Both the position numbers and the translations under genes were made by a program. This document shows positions 1 through 6,159 of a stretch of DNA of 15,475 bases, one piece after another. The DNA is taken from assembly GCA_036406475.1 (NCBI GenBank), contig DASXBA010000091.1:1-15475 (forward strand), in the 5' to 3' direction. Numbering within the stretch: position 1 is the stretch's first letter; the number at the start of each line of letters is the position of its first letter. A model generated the notes under the pieces. The model had not been told where the DNA came from, ran no database searches, and saw nothing but the letters and a program-made list of their open reading frames with translations. This DNA comes from DASXBA01 sp036406475. Lineage in GTDB: Bacteria; Actinomycetota; Thermoleophilia; Solirubrobacterales; Thermoleophilaceae.

Positions 1-449
1 CCCTCGGCGGCCTCGACGCGCACCAGTTCGGCAAGCGGGTCGGCCCGTTCGTGCCGATCAAGCTCATGCGCTACAGCCGCTCCTTCCGCTACATCCGCAC
101 CCACGTCCTCACCGACGAGCCGCTCAGCGGCGATCTGGGCCACGACCGCGACCAGGTCTTCGCCGCGCTCCGCGCGGGTCGCTGCTACATCGCCGTCGAC
201 TCGCTCGGCTCGGCCAAGGGCTTCCGGTTCTGGGCCGAGGGCCCGGAGGGGCGGGTGGAGATGGGCGAGGAAGCGGCCGCCGGCGACTGGACGCTGCGCG
301 TGAGGCTGCCCGGCGAGGCGACCCTGAAGGTCATCCGAGACGGGCAGGAGGTCGACGGCCTCGACGCGAGCGAGCCCGGCGTCTACCGCGTGGAGGCCCA
401 CCGCGGCGACCGGACCTGGGTGATCTCAAACCCGGTCTACCTGCGCTGA
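1..449 (+). CDS. PHP-domain metal-dependent phosphoesterase, C-terminal part (5' end outside window)
   Basis: The reading frame is open from base 3 and ends at TGA 447-449. The GTG at 51 is probably only an internal valine, because coding sequence continues upstream of it. The first residues read LGGLDAHQFG. A Gly-x-Asp-Ala-His stretch of this kind is the late metal-binding motif of PHP-domain phosphoesterases (family knowledge), in which Asp and His bind catalytic metal ions. The remaining ~130 residues contain RAGRCYIAVDS, which resembles the segment after the PHP barrel in proteins where a small beta-rich domain follows (residues roughly 60-148 of the fragment), ending in WVISNPVYLR. 'SNPVYLR' is a common ending for this type of protein. 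The substrate cannot be told. The end overlaps the convergent EamA gene by 24 bases. The family call rests on a short motif and overall resemblance. Confidence 0.72.
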   Translation, partial: LGGLDAHQFGKRVGPFVPIKLMRYSRSFRYIRTHVLTDEPLSGDLGHDRDQVFAALRAGRCYIAVDSLGSAKGFRFWAEGPEGRVEMGEEAAAGDWTLRVRLPGEATLKVIRDGQEVDGLDASEPGVYRVEAHRGDRTWVISNPVYLR

Positions 450-1277
450 GGTCTCGAGCGCGGCGCCCGCGCTCGCGGCCACCACGAGCACGATGGCGAA
501 CAGGTCGCGGGCGCCGAGGTCCTGGCCGAGGACGACGAATCCGGCGAGCGTCGCCATGGCCGGCTCGATGCTCATCAGCACCCCGAACACTCCTTCGGAG
601 AGCCCGCGCAGCGCCTCGAGCTCGAACGAATAGGGGATTGCCGACGACAGCAGCGCCACCGCGGCGCCGAGGGCGAGGAGGTGCGGCTGGAGCAGCGCGT
701 CGCCGCCATCGGCAACGCCCACGGGCACGAGCACGACGCTCGCCACGATCATCGCCAGCGCCAGCCCGGTGCCGCCGGGGAAGACGCGTCCCGTGCGCGC
801 GCTGAGAAGGATGTAGGCGGCCCAGAATGCGCCGGCGAGAAGGGCGAGGCCGACGCCCGCGCTGTCGAGCCCGGAGAAGTCGCCGAAGTCCGACAGGAGC
901 AGGATGCCGGCGGCGGCGAGCGCGGCCCAGAGCACGTCGAGGGGGCGGCGCGACGCGGCCACCGCCACGCCCAGCGGACCGACGAACTCGAACGTCACGG
1001 CCACGCCCAGCGGGATCCGGTCGAGCGCCTCGTAGAAGGACAGGTTCATCCCGGCGAGCGAGAGGCCGAAGCCGGCCGCGAGCAGCAGCTCGCGAGGCGG
1101 CCGGTCGCGCAGCTGCGGACGCCACAGCGCCACGAGCATCACCGCCGCGAATGCCACCCTCAGGAACGCCGTGCCGCCCGGCCCGAGGTCGTCGAACAGC
1201 GTCTTGGCGAGGGCCGCTCCGAACTGCACGGAGATGACCGCACCGAACACGAGCCCGGTGGGTGGCAGGCGATTCAC
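426..1277 (-). CDS. EamA/DMT-family transporter, RhtA-like exporter
   Basis: This is a 283-residue, almost wholly hydrophobic protein with about ten predicted membrane segments in two EamA repeats, the architecture of drug/metabolite transporters. The order FGAALAKTLFDDLGPGGTAFLRV, then LSFYEALDRIPLGVAVTFEFVGPL, then SSAIPYSFELEALR and FGVLMSIEPAMATLAGFVVLGQ matches the RhtA subgroup (threonine/homoserine exporter type). The substrate is inferred, not shown. The frame stays open to ATG 1406, but the first 43 residues of that ORF are hydrophilic and unlike the family. The GTG at 1275-1277, just before the first membrane helix (VNRLPPTGLVFG), is therefore the better start. No good Shine-Dalgarno sequence precedes it. 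The gene converges on the PHP gene and their ends overlap by 24 bases. Confidence 0.88.
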   Translation of the reverse strand: MNRLPPTGLVFGAVISVQFGAALAKTLFDDLGPGGTAFLRVAFAAVMLVALWRPQLRDRPPRELLLAAGFGLSLAGMNLSFYEALDRIPLGVAVTFEFVGPLGVAVAASRRPLDVLWAALAAAGILLLSDFGDFSGLDSAGVGLALLAGAFWAAYILLSARTGRVFPGGTGLALAMIVASVVLVPVGVADGGDALLQPHLLALGAAVALLSSAIPYSFELEALRGLSEGVFGVLMSIEPAMATLAGFVVLGQDLGARDLFAIVLVVAASAGAALETSAQVDRV

Positions 1278-1543
1278 ACGACGATCATGCCCGCCGAACC
1301 GTTCTCGGGTGGACTTGCGTATTTCATGGTGGTGGACGGACGGACGATGCGCTCGGGCGCACAAACCTGGCCCCGAACGACCCCGAGACGGCCGAATTTC
1401 GGTCATTCGTCCAACCTGCTGGCGAATTACCCCGATCGGACTTACGTTGGATCGCGATCGCCATGCTCGGAACGGACTCCGTGCTGGCCCATCTTCGCGA
1501 CCTCGCAGGGGGTGGGCATCAACCCCAGGATCGACCGGCTCGT
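1278..1543. other. Divergent intergenic region, no gene seen
   Basis: These 266 bases lie between the EamA start (leftward) and the small orphan gene (rightward). A frame stays open through it in both directions, but the translations are arginine/proline/histidine-rich without any family resemblance, as expected of high-GC shadow frames. It should hold the promoters of both flanking genes, but no convincing -35/-10 pair was found. A weak 5-bp hairpin with GGGGT and ACCCC arms lies near 1508-1528. I see nothing else in it. Confidence 0.5.
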
Positions 1544-1867
1544 ATGAGCCTGGTCGACAACACGGCTGTCGCCGTGGCGGCTCACTTCGAGCGCCGGCCG
1601 TTCGACGGCCCCTGGCTCCAGGTCACCGTCCGGGACCAGCGCGAGGTGACCCACCCGCTGACCGGCAAGGCCGTCCGGCGTCCGCCCACCTCGGTGATGA
1701 AGCAGGGCGGGCGGCCGCTCGCCCTCCTGGTCGGCGAGCTCCTCGTGATCTGCCGCACCGCGCCGCGCTGCGTGCGCATGCCCCTGATCCGCGAGGCCCG
1801 CGAGCGGATGCTGGACTACGAGCTGGTCAACGACAACCAGCTCGAGAAGCTCGCAGAGCCGGCCTAA
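1544..1867 (+). CDS. Small conserved-looking protein of unknown function (107 aa)
   Basis: I do not recognise this family. The frame from ATG 1544 gives 107 residues, begins MSLVDNTAVAVAAHFERRPF and ends in an acidic, Asn/Glu-rich helix (YELVNDNQLEKL). It has two cysteines in VICRTAPRCV, no signal peptide and no obvious membrane helix, so it is probably cytoplasmic. Amino-acid composition is balanced, unlike the arginine-rich shadow frames nearby, and it is the only sensible gene in this interval. The frame is open upstream to 1262. An ATG at 1463 is an alternative start, but the region before 1544 has poor coding character. No clear ribosome binding site is visible; an AGGA lies 13 bases upstream. 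Its TAA overlaps the TAG of the convergent trxB (bases 1864-1867). Confidence 0.6.
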   Translation: MSLVDNTAVAVAAHFERRPFDGPWLQVTVRDQREVTHPLTGKAVRRPPTSVMKQGGRPLALLVGELLVICRTAPRCVRMPLIREARERMLDYELVNDNQLEKLAEPA

Positions 1868-2859
1868 CCCGCCGCTGCTTCTTCCTTCGGCGCCCAGTGC
1901 GCCTCAGGGTCCGGCGGCGTGTCCCGCAGGTAGGCCTCCGCGTCCAGGGCGGCCATACAGCCGCTGCCCGCGGCGGTCACCGCCTGGCGGTAGGTGTGAT
2001 CGACGAGGTCGCCGGCCGCGAAGACGCCCGCCAGGTTGGTGCGGGTGGAGCCGCCCTCGACGAGCACGTAGCCGTTCTCGTCCAGGTCGACCTGGCCCCC
2101 GACGAGATCGGAGTTGGGCCGGTGGCCGATGGCGATGAAGGCGCCGCTGATGTCGAGCTCCTTGGTGGAGTCGTCCTCGGTGTTCTTCAGCACCGCCTTG
2201 CCGAGCGACCCGCCGTCGCCGTCCTGGAAGCTCTCGACCACGTACGGCGTGATGAACTCGATGTTGTCGGTGTCGCGGGCGCGGTCGACCATGATCGCCG
2301 AGGCGCGGAACTCCGGCCGCCGGTGGACGATCCCGACCTTGCCGGCGAACTTCGACAGGAAGGTGGCGTCCTCCATGGCCGTGTCGCCGCCGCCGACGAC
2401 GATCGTCTCGGCATCGCGGAAGAACGCGGCATCGCAGGTGGCGCAGTAGGACACGCCCTTGGCGGCCAGCTCCTCCTCGCCCGGCACGCCCAGCTTCTTG
2501 GGCTCGGCGCCCATCGCCAGGACGACGCTCTTGGCCCACAGCTCCTCGCCGCCGACCACGACCTTGTGCACGCCGCCGTCTCGCGACAGCTCCACGGCGC
2601 TGGCGTCATCGGTGATGAAGCGAGTCCCGAAGCGCTCGGCCTGATCGCGGAACTGCTGCATCATCTCCGGCCCCATGATCCCCTCGGGATAGCCGGGGTA
2701 GTTCTCCACGTCCGTGGTCTGCTGGAGCAACCCGCCCCAGGCAAAGCCCTCGATCACGAGCGGCTCGAGGTCCGCGCGCGAGGTGTAGAGCGCGGCCGTG
2801 TAGCCGGCTGGCCCGCTCCCGATGATGATCACGTTCTCTACGCGCCGAGTGTCGTTCAA
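1864..2859 (-). CDS. trxB: Thioredoxin reductase (NADPH)
   Basis: A 331-residue flavoenzyme that uses NADPH to reduce thioredoxin in the cytoplasm; length is normal for the bacterial low-Mr family. Visible motifs in order are the FAD-binding GSGPAGYTAALYTSR (residues 14-28), the redox-active CATC (139-142) followed by DAAFF, the NADPH-binding VVGGGDTAMEDA (154-165) with HRR (179-181), and the second FAD motif GVFAAGDLVDHTYRQAVTAAG (278-298). All catalytic elements are present. The start is TTG 2857-2859. A GGAGG sits 4 bases upstream, and the TTG overlaps the TGA of the preceding flippase-like gene as TTGA, so translation is likely coupled. A TATACT about 32 bases upstream may be an additional promoter. 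No thioredoxin gene is adjacent in this window. The 3' end overlaps the convergent orphan gene by 4 bases. Confidence 0.96.
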   Translation of the reverse strand: MNDTRRVENVIIIGSGPAGYTAALYTSRADLEPLVIEGFAWGGLLQQTTDVENYPGYPEGIMGPEMMQQFRDQAERFGTRFITDDASAVELSRDGGVHKVVVGGEELWAKSVVLAMGAEPKKLGVPGEEELAAKGVSYCATCDAAFFRDAETIVVGGGDTAMEDATFLSKFAGKVGIVHRRPEFRASAIMVDRARDTDNIEFITPYVVESFQDGDGGSLGKAVLKNTEDDSTKELDISGAFIAIGHRPNSDLVGGQVDLDENGYVLVEGGSTRTNLAGVFAAGDLVDHTYRQAVTAAGSGCMAALDAEAYLRDTPPDPEAHWAPKEEAAAG

Positions 2860-4094
2860 CTTGCCTCCGCCGTTCTTACTTTACTTTCTGAAGTATAGCC
2901 CTTCGGGCGGCGCTTTTGCTCCCGCTCCTCGTCCCAGCCGGCCACCGTGTGACGCAGCTGGAAGTAGGCCACCACGCCGGGCAGGATCGGCAGCCAGAAG
3001 AAGATCGCCCGGAATGTGAGGATGGCGGGGAAGACGTCCTTGGCGTCGAGGCCGAAGAGCACGAACGCCCCGATCATGCCCGCGTCGATCGAGCCCACGC
3101 CGCCGGCGGCGGAGGGCAGGAGATTGGCGGCCATGCCGACGAAGAAGCCCTGCACCACCACGCCGAAGGGCACGTTCACGCCGAAGGCCTTGAAGCTCGC
3201 CCAGAGAACGCCGATGTTGGCCGCCCAGTAGCCCACCGCGCCGCCGAGAGCCAGCCAGCCCGAGCGAGGATCGCGGAGGTGGGCCAGCGCAGTGCGGACG
3301 CCCGTGGACACCGTGGCGGGGACGCTCGCCATCCGGCGCACCCAGTGCGCCCGCCGGTAGCCGCCGGCGAAGCTCGCCATCCGCCTCTCCACGTCGCCCG
3401 GGATCAGGGAGATGAGCAGGAAGATGACGATGAAGACTCCCGCCAGGGCCGCCGGGATGATCGTCCCGGCCAGGGGGGCCTTGCCGCCGAATCCGTTCAG
3501 GACGCCCGTGCGCAGCAGGATCCCGAAGAGCACCACCGCCAGCAGGTAGACGCCGTACTGCATCACGAGGAAGGCGACCATCCGGCAGGCGGAGCGCCGG
3601 CGCGGCATTCCGGCCTTGCGCAGCGCCCAGTAGGTGAGCGCAAGGCCGCCGGCGCCGGCGGCCGAGAAGAGCAGTGTGGCCGCGAACGCGGCCATCGTGA
3701 CCTGGTACGAGGCGCGCATGTCCAGCCGGCGCTGGACGTCGTCCTCGGTCCGACCGCCGAGGACGCCTCGGAAGAGGGCGGTATAGGCGAGGAACGAGAG
3801 GGCGTTGAAGCCGATCGCGACCACGACCCAGTACCACGTGGCGTCGCCGATCCGGTCGAGGGTGTCGCCCGTGTCGGTGAGCTTCGGAACCAGCACGTAG
3901 ATCGCGACCAGGAGGAGCACGAACAGGAGGCCGGTGCTGGCCAGCTTGCGCCGGTCCTGGAGGAACGCCTGGATCCGCCCTGCCTCCAGCTCGTCGTCCT
4001 CCGTGCCCTCGTCCTCGTCCTCCTCGATCTCGAGCTCGGGCGCAAGGCGCTTCTCCTCGCTCGCGAGGCTGCGGCGCCGCTCCTCGGGGGTCAA
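2856..4094 (-). CDS. Flippase-like integral membrane protein (UPF0104 / LPG-synthase TM domain)
   Basis: A 412-residue polytopic membrane protein. An acidic N-terminus (residues ~19-37, EIEEDEDEGTEDDELE) precedes the first membrane helix at about 54-70, and some eight hydrophobic segments follow. The motif LLPSAAGGVGSIDAGMIGAF near the C-terminal third is the recognisable signature of the lysylphosphatidylglycerol-synthase transmembrane family (PF03706 type). The soluble aminoacyl-transferase domain of true MprF is absent, so it is a stand-alone membrane module. Such proteins are thought to move or process envelope lipids, but the substrate here is unknown. The start is TTG 4092-4094: GAGG lies 8 bases upstream, and the TTG overlaps the TGA of the PAP2 gene as TTGA. 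The frame stays open far upstream, but that part is an arginine/glycine-rich shadow of the PAP2 gene. The C-terminal tail (KGYTSESKVRTAEAS) is unusually AT-rich in its codons. Confidence 0.85.
   Translation of the reverse strand: MTPEERRRSLASEEKRLAPELEIEEDEDEGTEDDELEAGRIQAFLQDRRKLASTGLLFVLLLVAIYVLVPKLTDTGDTLDRIGDATWYWVVVAIGFNALSFLAYTALFRGVLGGRTEDDVQRRLDMRASYQVTMAAFAATLLFSAAGAGGLALTYWALRKAGMPRRRSACRMVAFLVMQYGVYLLAVVLFGILLRTGVLNGFGGKAPLAGTIIPAALAGVFIVIFLLISLIPGDVERRMASFAGGYRRAHWVRRMASVPATVSTGVRTALAHLRDPRSGWLALGGAVGYWAANIGVLWASFKAFGVNVPFGVVVQGFFVGMAANLLPSAAGGVGSIDAGMIGAFVLFGLDAKDVFPAILTFRAIFFWLPILPGVVAYFQLRHTVAGWDEEREQKRRPKGYTSESKVRTAEAS
2892..2897 (-). promoter_or_regulatory. Possible internal -10 element (TATACT) for trxB
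   Basis: On the minus strand TATACT stands in an AT-rich dip (about 2872-2900) within the last codons of the flippase-like gene, 32 bases before the trxB TTG start. It would leave a short leader containing the GGAGG ribosome binding site. A good -35 at 17 bases was not found. Inference only. Confidence 0.3.
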
Positions 4095-4966
4095 CTCGCC
4101 GACCTCAGCCGAAGTCGGGGCGCCAACCGCCAGATGCCCTCGGCCAGCGCGAACCCCGCGATCAGGTCCACCACGTAGTGCTCGCCGAGGTAGACGAGGC
4201 CGAAGCCGAGGGTGAAGGCGTACGTCCAGCCGATCGCCGCCGGGCGCGTACCAACGGTCGACAGCACCCGTGCTGCCATGACGGATGTGCCGAAGTGCAA
4301 TGAGGGCATAGCGGCGAAGGGGTTGCCTTGCAAGGAATGGTAAAGCGGGCCCCAGAGGCGTCCCCAGAAACGCTCGCCCGCCTCGGCCATGATCCGTCGC
4401 ACGGGAGGCATGTTGCCGTTCTCGGCGGCCCACCAGGGCGGCGCGGTCGGGACGAGCCAGTAGACGACACAGCCGACGTCGAAGCAGGCCGCCATCAGCA
4501 CCGCCGCCCGCGGGTACTTCTCCGGATGCCGGAGCAGGATGTAGAGAAGCGATCCGTGCGGCACCAGGAACCAGCTCCAGTGCACCAGCGAGAGCGCCAG
4601 GTCGTGAGGCCGAACCGTGCCCTCGCGACCCAGCGCCGCCTGGAGACGGACCGTTGGCGCACTGCCGCCCGCGAGCAGGGTGTCCGCTCGTATCGGGTAG
4701 TCGACCTTGAGTCGCCGAAGGAGCGCATCGGGATCGTCGTCTGGCATGTCGTAGTGGGCGAAGTACGCCCACATCTGAAGTGCGTAAATACCCGCGTCGC
4801 GAAAGCGGGAACGCGGTAGTGCCAGCGACAGGGCGGCGGGCGTCTGCCAGGTAAGGAAGGAGACGACCGGGGTGCGCAGCCGAAGGCGGTGACGGAGAAC
4901 GGGCGCGGCCAGTCCGGCGGCCACGGCGCCCCAAGCCAAGGTCCGTAGGGCGCGCGAGCGACGCAA
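4091..4966 (-). CDS. PAP2-superfamily membrane phosphatase / inositolphosphotransferase-like protein
   Basis: A roughly 291-residue membrane protein with the PAP2-type signature NPFAAMPSLHFGTS (catalytic His near residue 224) and YLGEHYVVDLIAG (His and Asp near 263-267). This matches the PAP2_3/AUR1-like subgroup, which acts on lipid phosphates or transfers phospho-head groups at the membrane. PTAPPWW before the first motif is also typical. The exact substrate is unknown. The start is uncertain. The frame is open to 5191, but TTG 4964-4966 is preferred because a TATGCT hexamer ends 9 bases upstream and the start then clears the divergent LPHTG gene. GTG 5057-5059 is an alternative that would overlap that gene by 23 bases. 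It is the first gene of a coupled operon with the flippase-like gene and trxB. Confidence 0.82.
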   Translation of the reverse strand: MRRSRALRTLAWGAVAAGLAAPVLRHRLRLRTPVVSFLTWQTPAALSLALPRSRFRDAGIYALQMWAYFAHYDMPDDDPDALLRRLKVDYPIRADTLLAGGSAPTVRLQAALGREGTVRPHDLALSLVHWSWFLVPHGSLLYILLRHPEKYPRAAVLMAACFDVGCVVYWLVPTAPPWWAAENGNMPPVRRIMAEAGERFWGRLWGPLYHSLQGNPFAAMPSLHFGTSVMAARVLSTVGTRPAAIGWTYAFTLGFGLVYLGEHYVVDLIAGFALAEGIWRLAPRLRLRSAS

Positions 4967-4975
4967 GACGCGCTG

Positions 4976-4981
4976 AGCATA
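4976..4981 (-). promoter_or_regulatory. Putative -10 element (TATGCT) of the PAP2-flippase-trxB operon
   Basis: TATGCT on the minus strand ends 9 bases before the TTG chosen as the PAP2 start, and no Shine-Dalgarno sequence precedes that start. The spacing fits a leaderless transcript of the actinobacterial type. No strong -35 is visible. Confidence 0.4.
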
Positions 4982-5036
4982 GCTTCCTGCACGACGGAGG
5001 AAGCGAGGCGGAGAGGGCGAATCCCTCGCGTGCCCG

Positions 5037-5480
5037 ATGCTCCGGCTCGCGACCCTCACAGTCTCCCTGGCAGTGCTGGCCGCCGGGCCCGCCGCGGCCG
5101 AGCCGGGCACCACCGGCGGCCTGCCGGCCGGCGCCCCGCCGGTGATCTCGCCGCAGGGCGGCCTGACCGGCCCGGCCCCGGAGCCGGCCACCGCCGCCTC
5201 GACGGCTGGCGGTCAGAAAGCCGACAACCCGCCGGCCGCGTCCCCACAGCCCGCGGCGGCACCACCGACCGCGCAGCCAAGCCAGTCCCCGGGGGACGAG
5301 TCGACCGCCGACCCCTCCCCCGCCACCGAGCCGGCCGCCAGCGCCGCGCCCGCGTCCGGGGGAGGCGGCAGCGGCCTGCTTCCCCACACCGGCTTCGCGC
5401 TGGCCGCGCTGATCGCGGTGGGCACCGGCTTCTTCCTGACGGGCTACGCGCTCAGGTACGCGCGCGCGCTGGACGGCTAG
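5037..5480 (+). CDS. Small Pro/Ala-rich surface protein with LPXTG-type sorting signal
   Basis: A 147-residue secreted protein in the classic order of a sortase substrate. Residues 1-21 form a signal peptide (MLRLATLTVSLAVLAAGPAAA, cleavage likely after AAA/AAE). A low-complexity Pro/Ala/Ser/Thr-rich stalk follows (22-108), then a glycine linker (GGGGSG), LPHTG at 115-119, a hydrophobic helix (120-138) and a short basic tail (RYARALDG). Known family biology: a sortase cleaves between Thr and Gly and attaches the protein to the cell wall. There is no folded domain, so it may be a spacer or adhesive stalk. ATG 5037 is the only start that gives a signal peptide. The ribosome binding site is weak: a GGAGAGGG lies about 19 bases upstream, and GAGGG/CCCTC can form a small hairpin before the start. 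No sortase gene is in the window. It is divergent from the PAP2 operon and convergent with the MBL gene. Confidence 0.8.
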   Translation: MLRLATLTVSLAVLAAGPAAAEPGTTGGLPAGAPPVISPQGGLTGPAPEPATAASTAGGQKADNPPAASPQPAAAPPTAQPSQSPGDESTADPSPATEPAASAAPASGGGGSGLLPHTGFALAALIAVGTGFFLTGYALRYARALDG

Positions 5481-5482
5481 AC

Positions 5483-5498
5483 CGGGTCACTCGACCCG
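5483..5498. terminator. Small GC-rich hairpin between convergent genes
   Basis: CGGGTC, loop ACTC, GACCCG: a perfect 6-bp stem with a 4-base loop beginning 3 bases after the TAG of the LPHTG gene and covering the TGA of the convergent MBL gene. It could terminate transcripts from both sides, but no T-tract follows in either direction, so it is only a weak terminator candidate. Confidence 0.3.
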
Positions 5499-6134
5499 TT
5501 CCAGGATCTCCACGTCCACCGGCGCGCGCTCCGCGAACGCCTCGGCGTCGGCGCGGGTTCCGATGTGCTCGCCCCAGTGCATCGGCACCGCCACCCGCGG
5601 CTGGATCCGGCGCGCCGCCTCGGCCGCCTCGCCGGCCGTCATCACGTAGGTGCCGCTCACCGGCAGGAGCGCCACGTCGACGCCGCTGACGCTGTCCATC
5701 TCCGGGATCACGTCGGTGTCGCCGGAGTGGTAGAGCCGCTCCCCGCGGACGTTGAGGTCGTAGCCGAGCCAGCCGGCCTCGCGCGGGTGGAAGACGCTGC
5801 CGTCCGGGCCGCGCTTGGAGGTGTTGTAGGCGGCGACCGTGGCCACTCCGACCCCGCGGATGAGCTCGTCGTCCACGAGCTCGCCCGGCCGCACCGAGAG
5901 CACGCGCCCGCTCACCCTCTCCGCGACCGCCGCCGGGCCGATCAGGACGGTCCTGTCGTGGGACAGACGCTCGATGTCCTGCGGCGAGAAGTGGTCGTAG
6001 TGACCGTGGGTGATGAGGATCAGGTCGGCGGGCGGCCCCCCGTTCACGCGGTAGGGGTCGATGTAGACCGCCGCCTTGCCGACGGTCAGTCTGAATCCCG
6101 CGTGACCGAGCCACTCGAGCGAGTCGAGGAGCAT
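5487..6134 (-). CDS. MBL-fold metallo-hydrolase (UlaG/UPF0173-like)
   Basis: A 215-residue protein of the metallo-beta-lactamase superfamily, full length for the short UlaG/UPF0173-like branch. The metal-binding motif THGHYDHF supplies H43, H45, D47 and H48. YHSGDTD (135-141) supplies a bridging Asp, and MHWGEH (185-190) a further His. These residues would hold two metal ions and hydrolyse a small, perhaps phosphorylated or lactone-type, substrate that cannot be named from sequence. Cytoplasmic, with no signal peptide. The start ATG 6132-6134 is directly followed by the conserved strand LEWLGHAGF. There is no Shine-Dalgarno sequence, and a TATTCT ends 6 bases upstream, suggesting a leaderless mRNA. 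It is divergent from the enoyl-CoA hydratase gene with only 25 bases between. Confidence 0.9.
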   Translation of the reverse strand: MLLDSLEWLGHAGFRLTVGKAAVYIDPYRVNGGPPADLILITHGHYDHFSPQDIERLSHDRTVLIGPAAVAERVSGRVLSVRPGELVDDELIRGVGVATVAAYNTSKRGPDGSVFHPREAGWLGYDLNVRGERLYHSGDTDVIPEMDSVSGVDVALLPVSGTYVMTAGEAAEAARRIQPRVAVPMHWGEHIGTRADAEAFAERAPVDVEILERVE

Positions 6135-6140
6135 GCGCGG

Positions 6141-6146
6141 AGAATA
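6141..6146 (-). promoter_or_regulatory. Putative -10 element (TATTCT) of the MBL-fold gene
   Basis: TATTCT on the minus strand ends 6 bases before the MBL start codon. It overlaps the TAGGCT of the opposite strand by two bases. No Shine-Dalgarno sequence or clear -35 is visible. Confidence 0.35.
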
Positions 6147-6150
6147 GGCT
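6145..6150 (+). promoter_or_regulatory. Putative -10 element (TAGGCT) of the enoyl-CoA hydratase gene
   Basis: TAGGCT ends 9 bases before ATG 6160. With 25 bases between divergent start codons there is no room for a leader, so initiation is probably leaderless. No clear -35 is visible. Confidence 0.35.
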
Positions 6151-6159
6151 GCTGCCTCT

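Noticed and set aside
1171..2898. 575-residue plus-strand ORF
   Set aside because: It runs opposite trxB, is low in family resemblance and rich in Arg/Ala/Val; a high-GC shadow frame.
2903..2914. GCCC-TTC-GGGC hairpin as a terminator
   Set aside because: It lies within the flippase coding region, is only 4 bp long and has no T-tract.
4095..5387. Upstream extension of the flippase-like frame to an 843-residue ORF
   Set aside because: The extension is Arg/Gly/Ser-rich and lies antiphase over the PAP2 gene. A TTG start with ribosome binding site at 4094 explains the gene.
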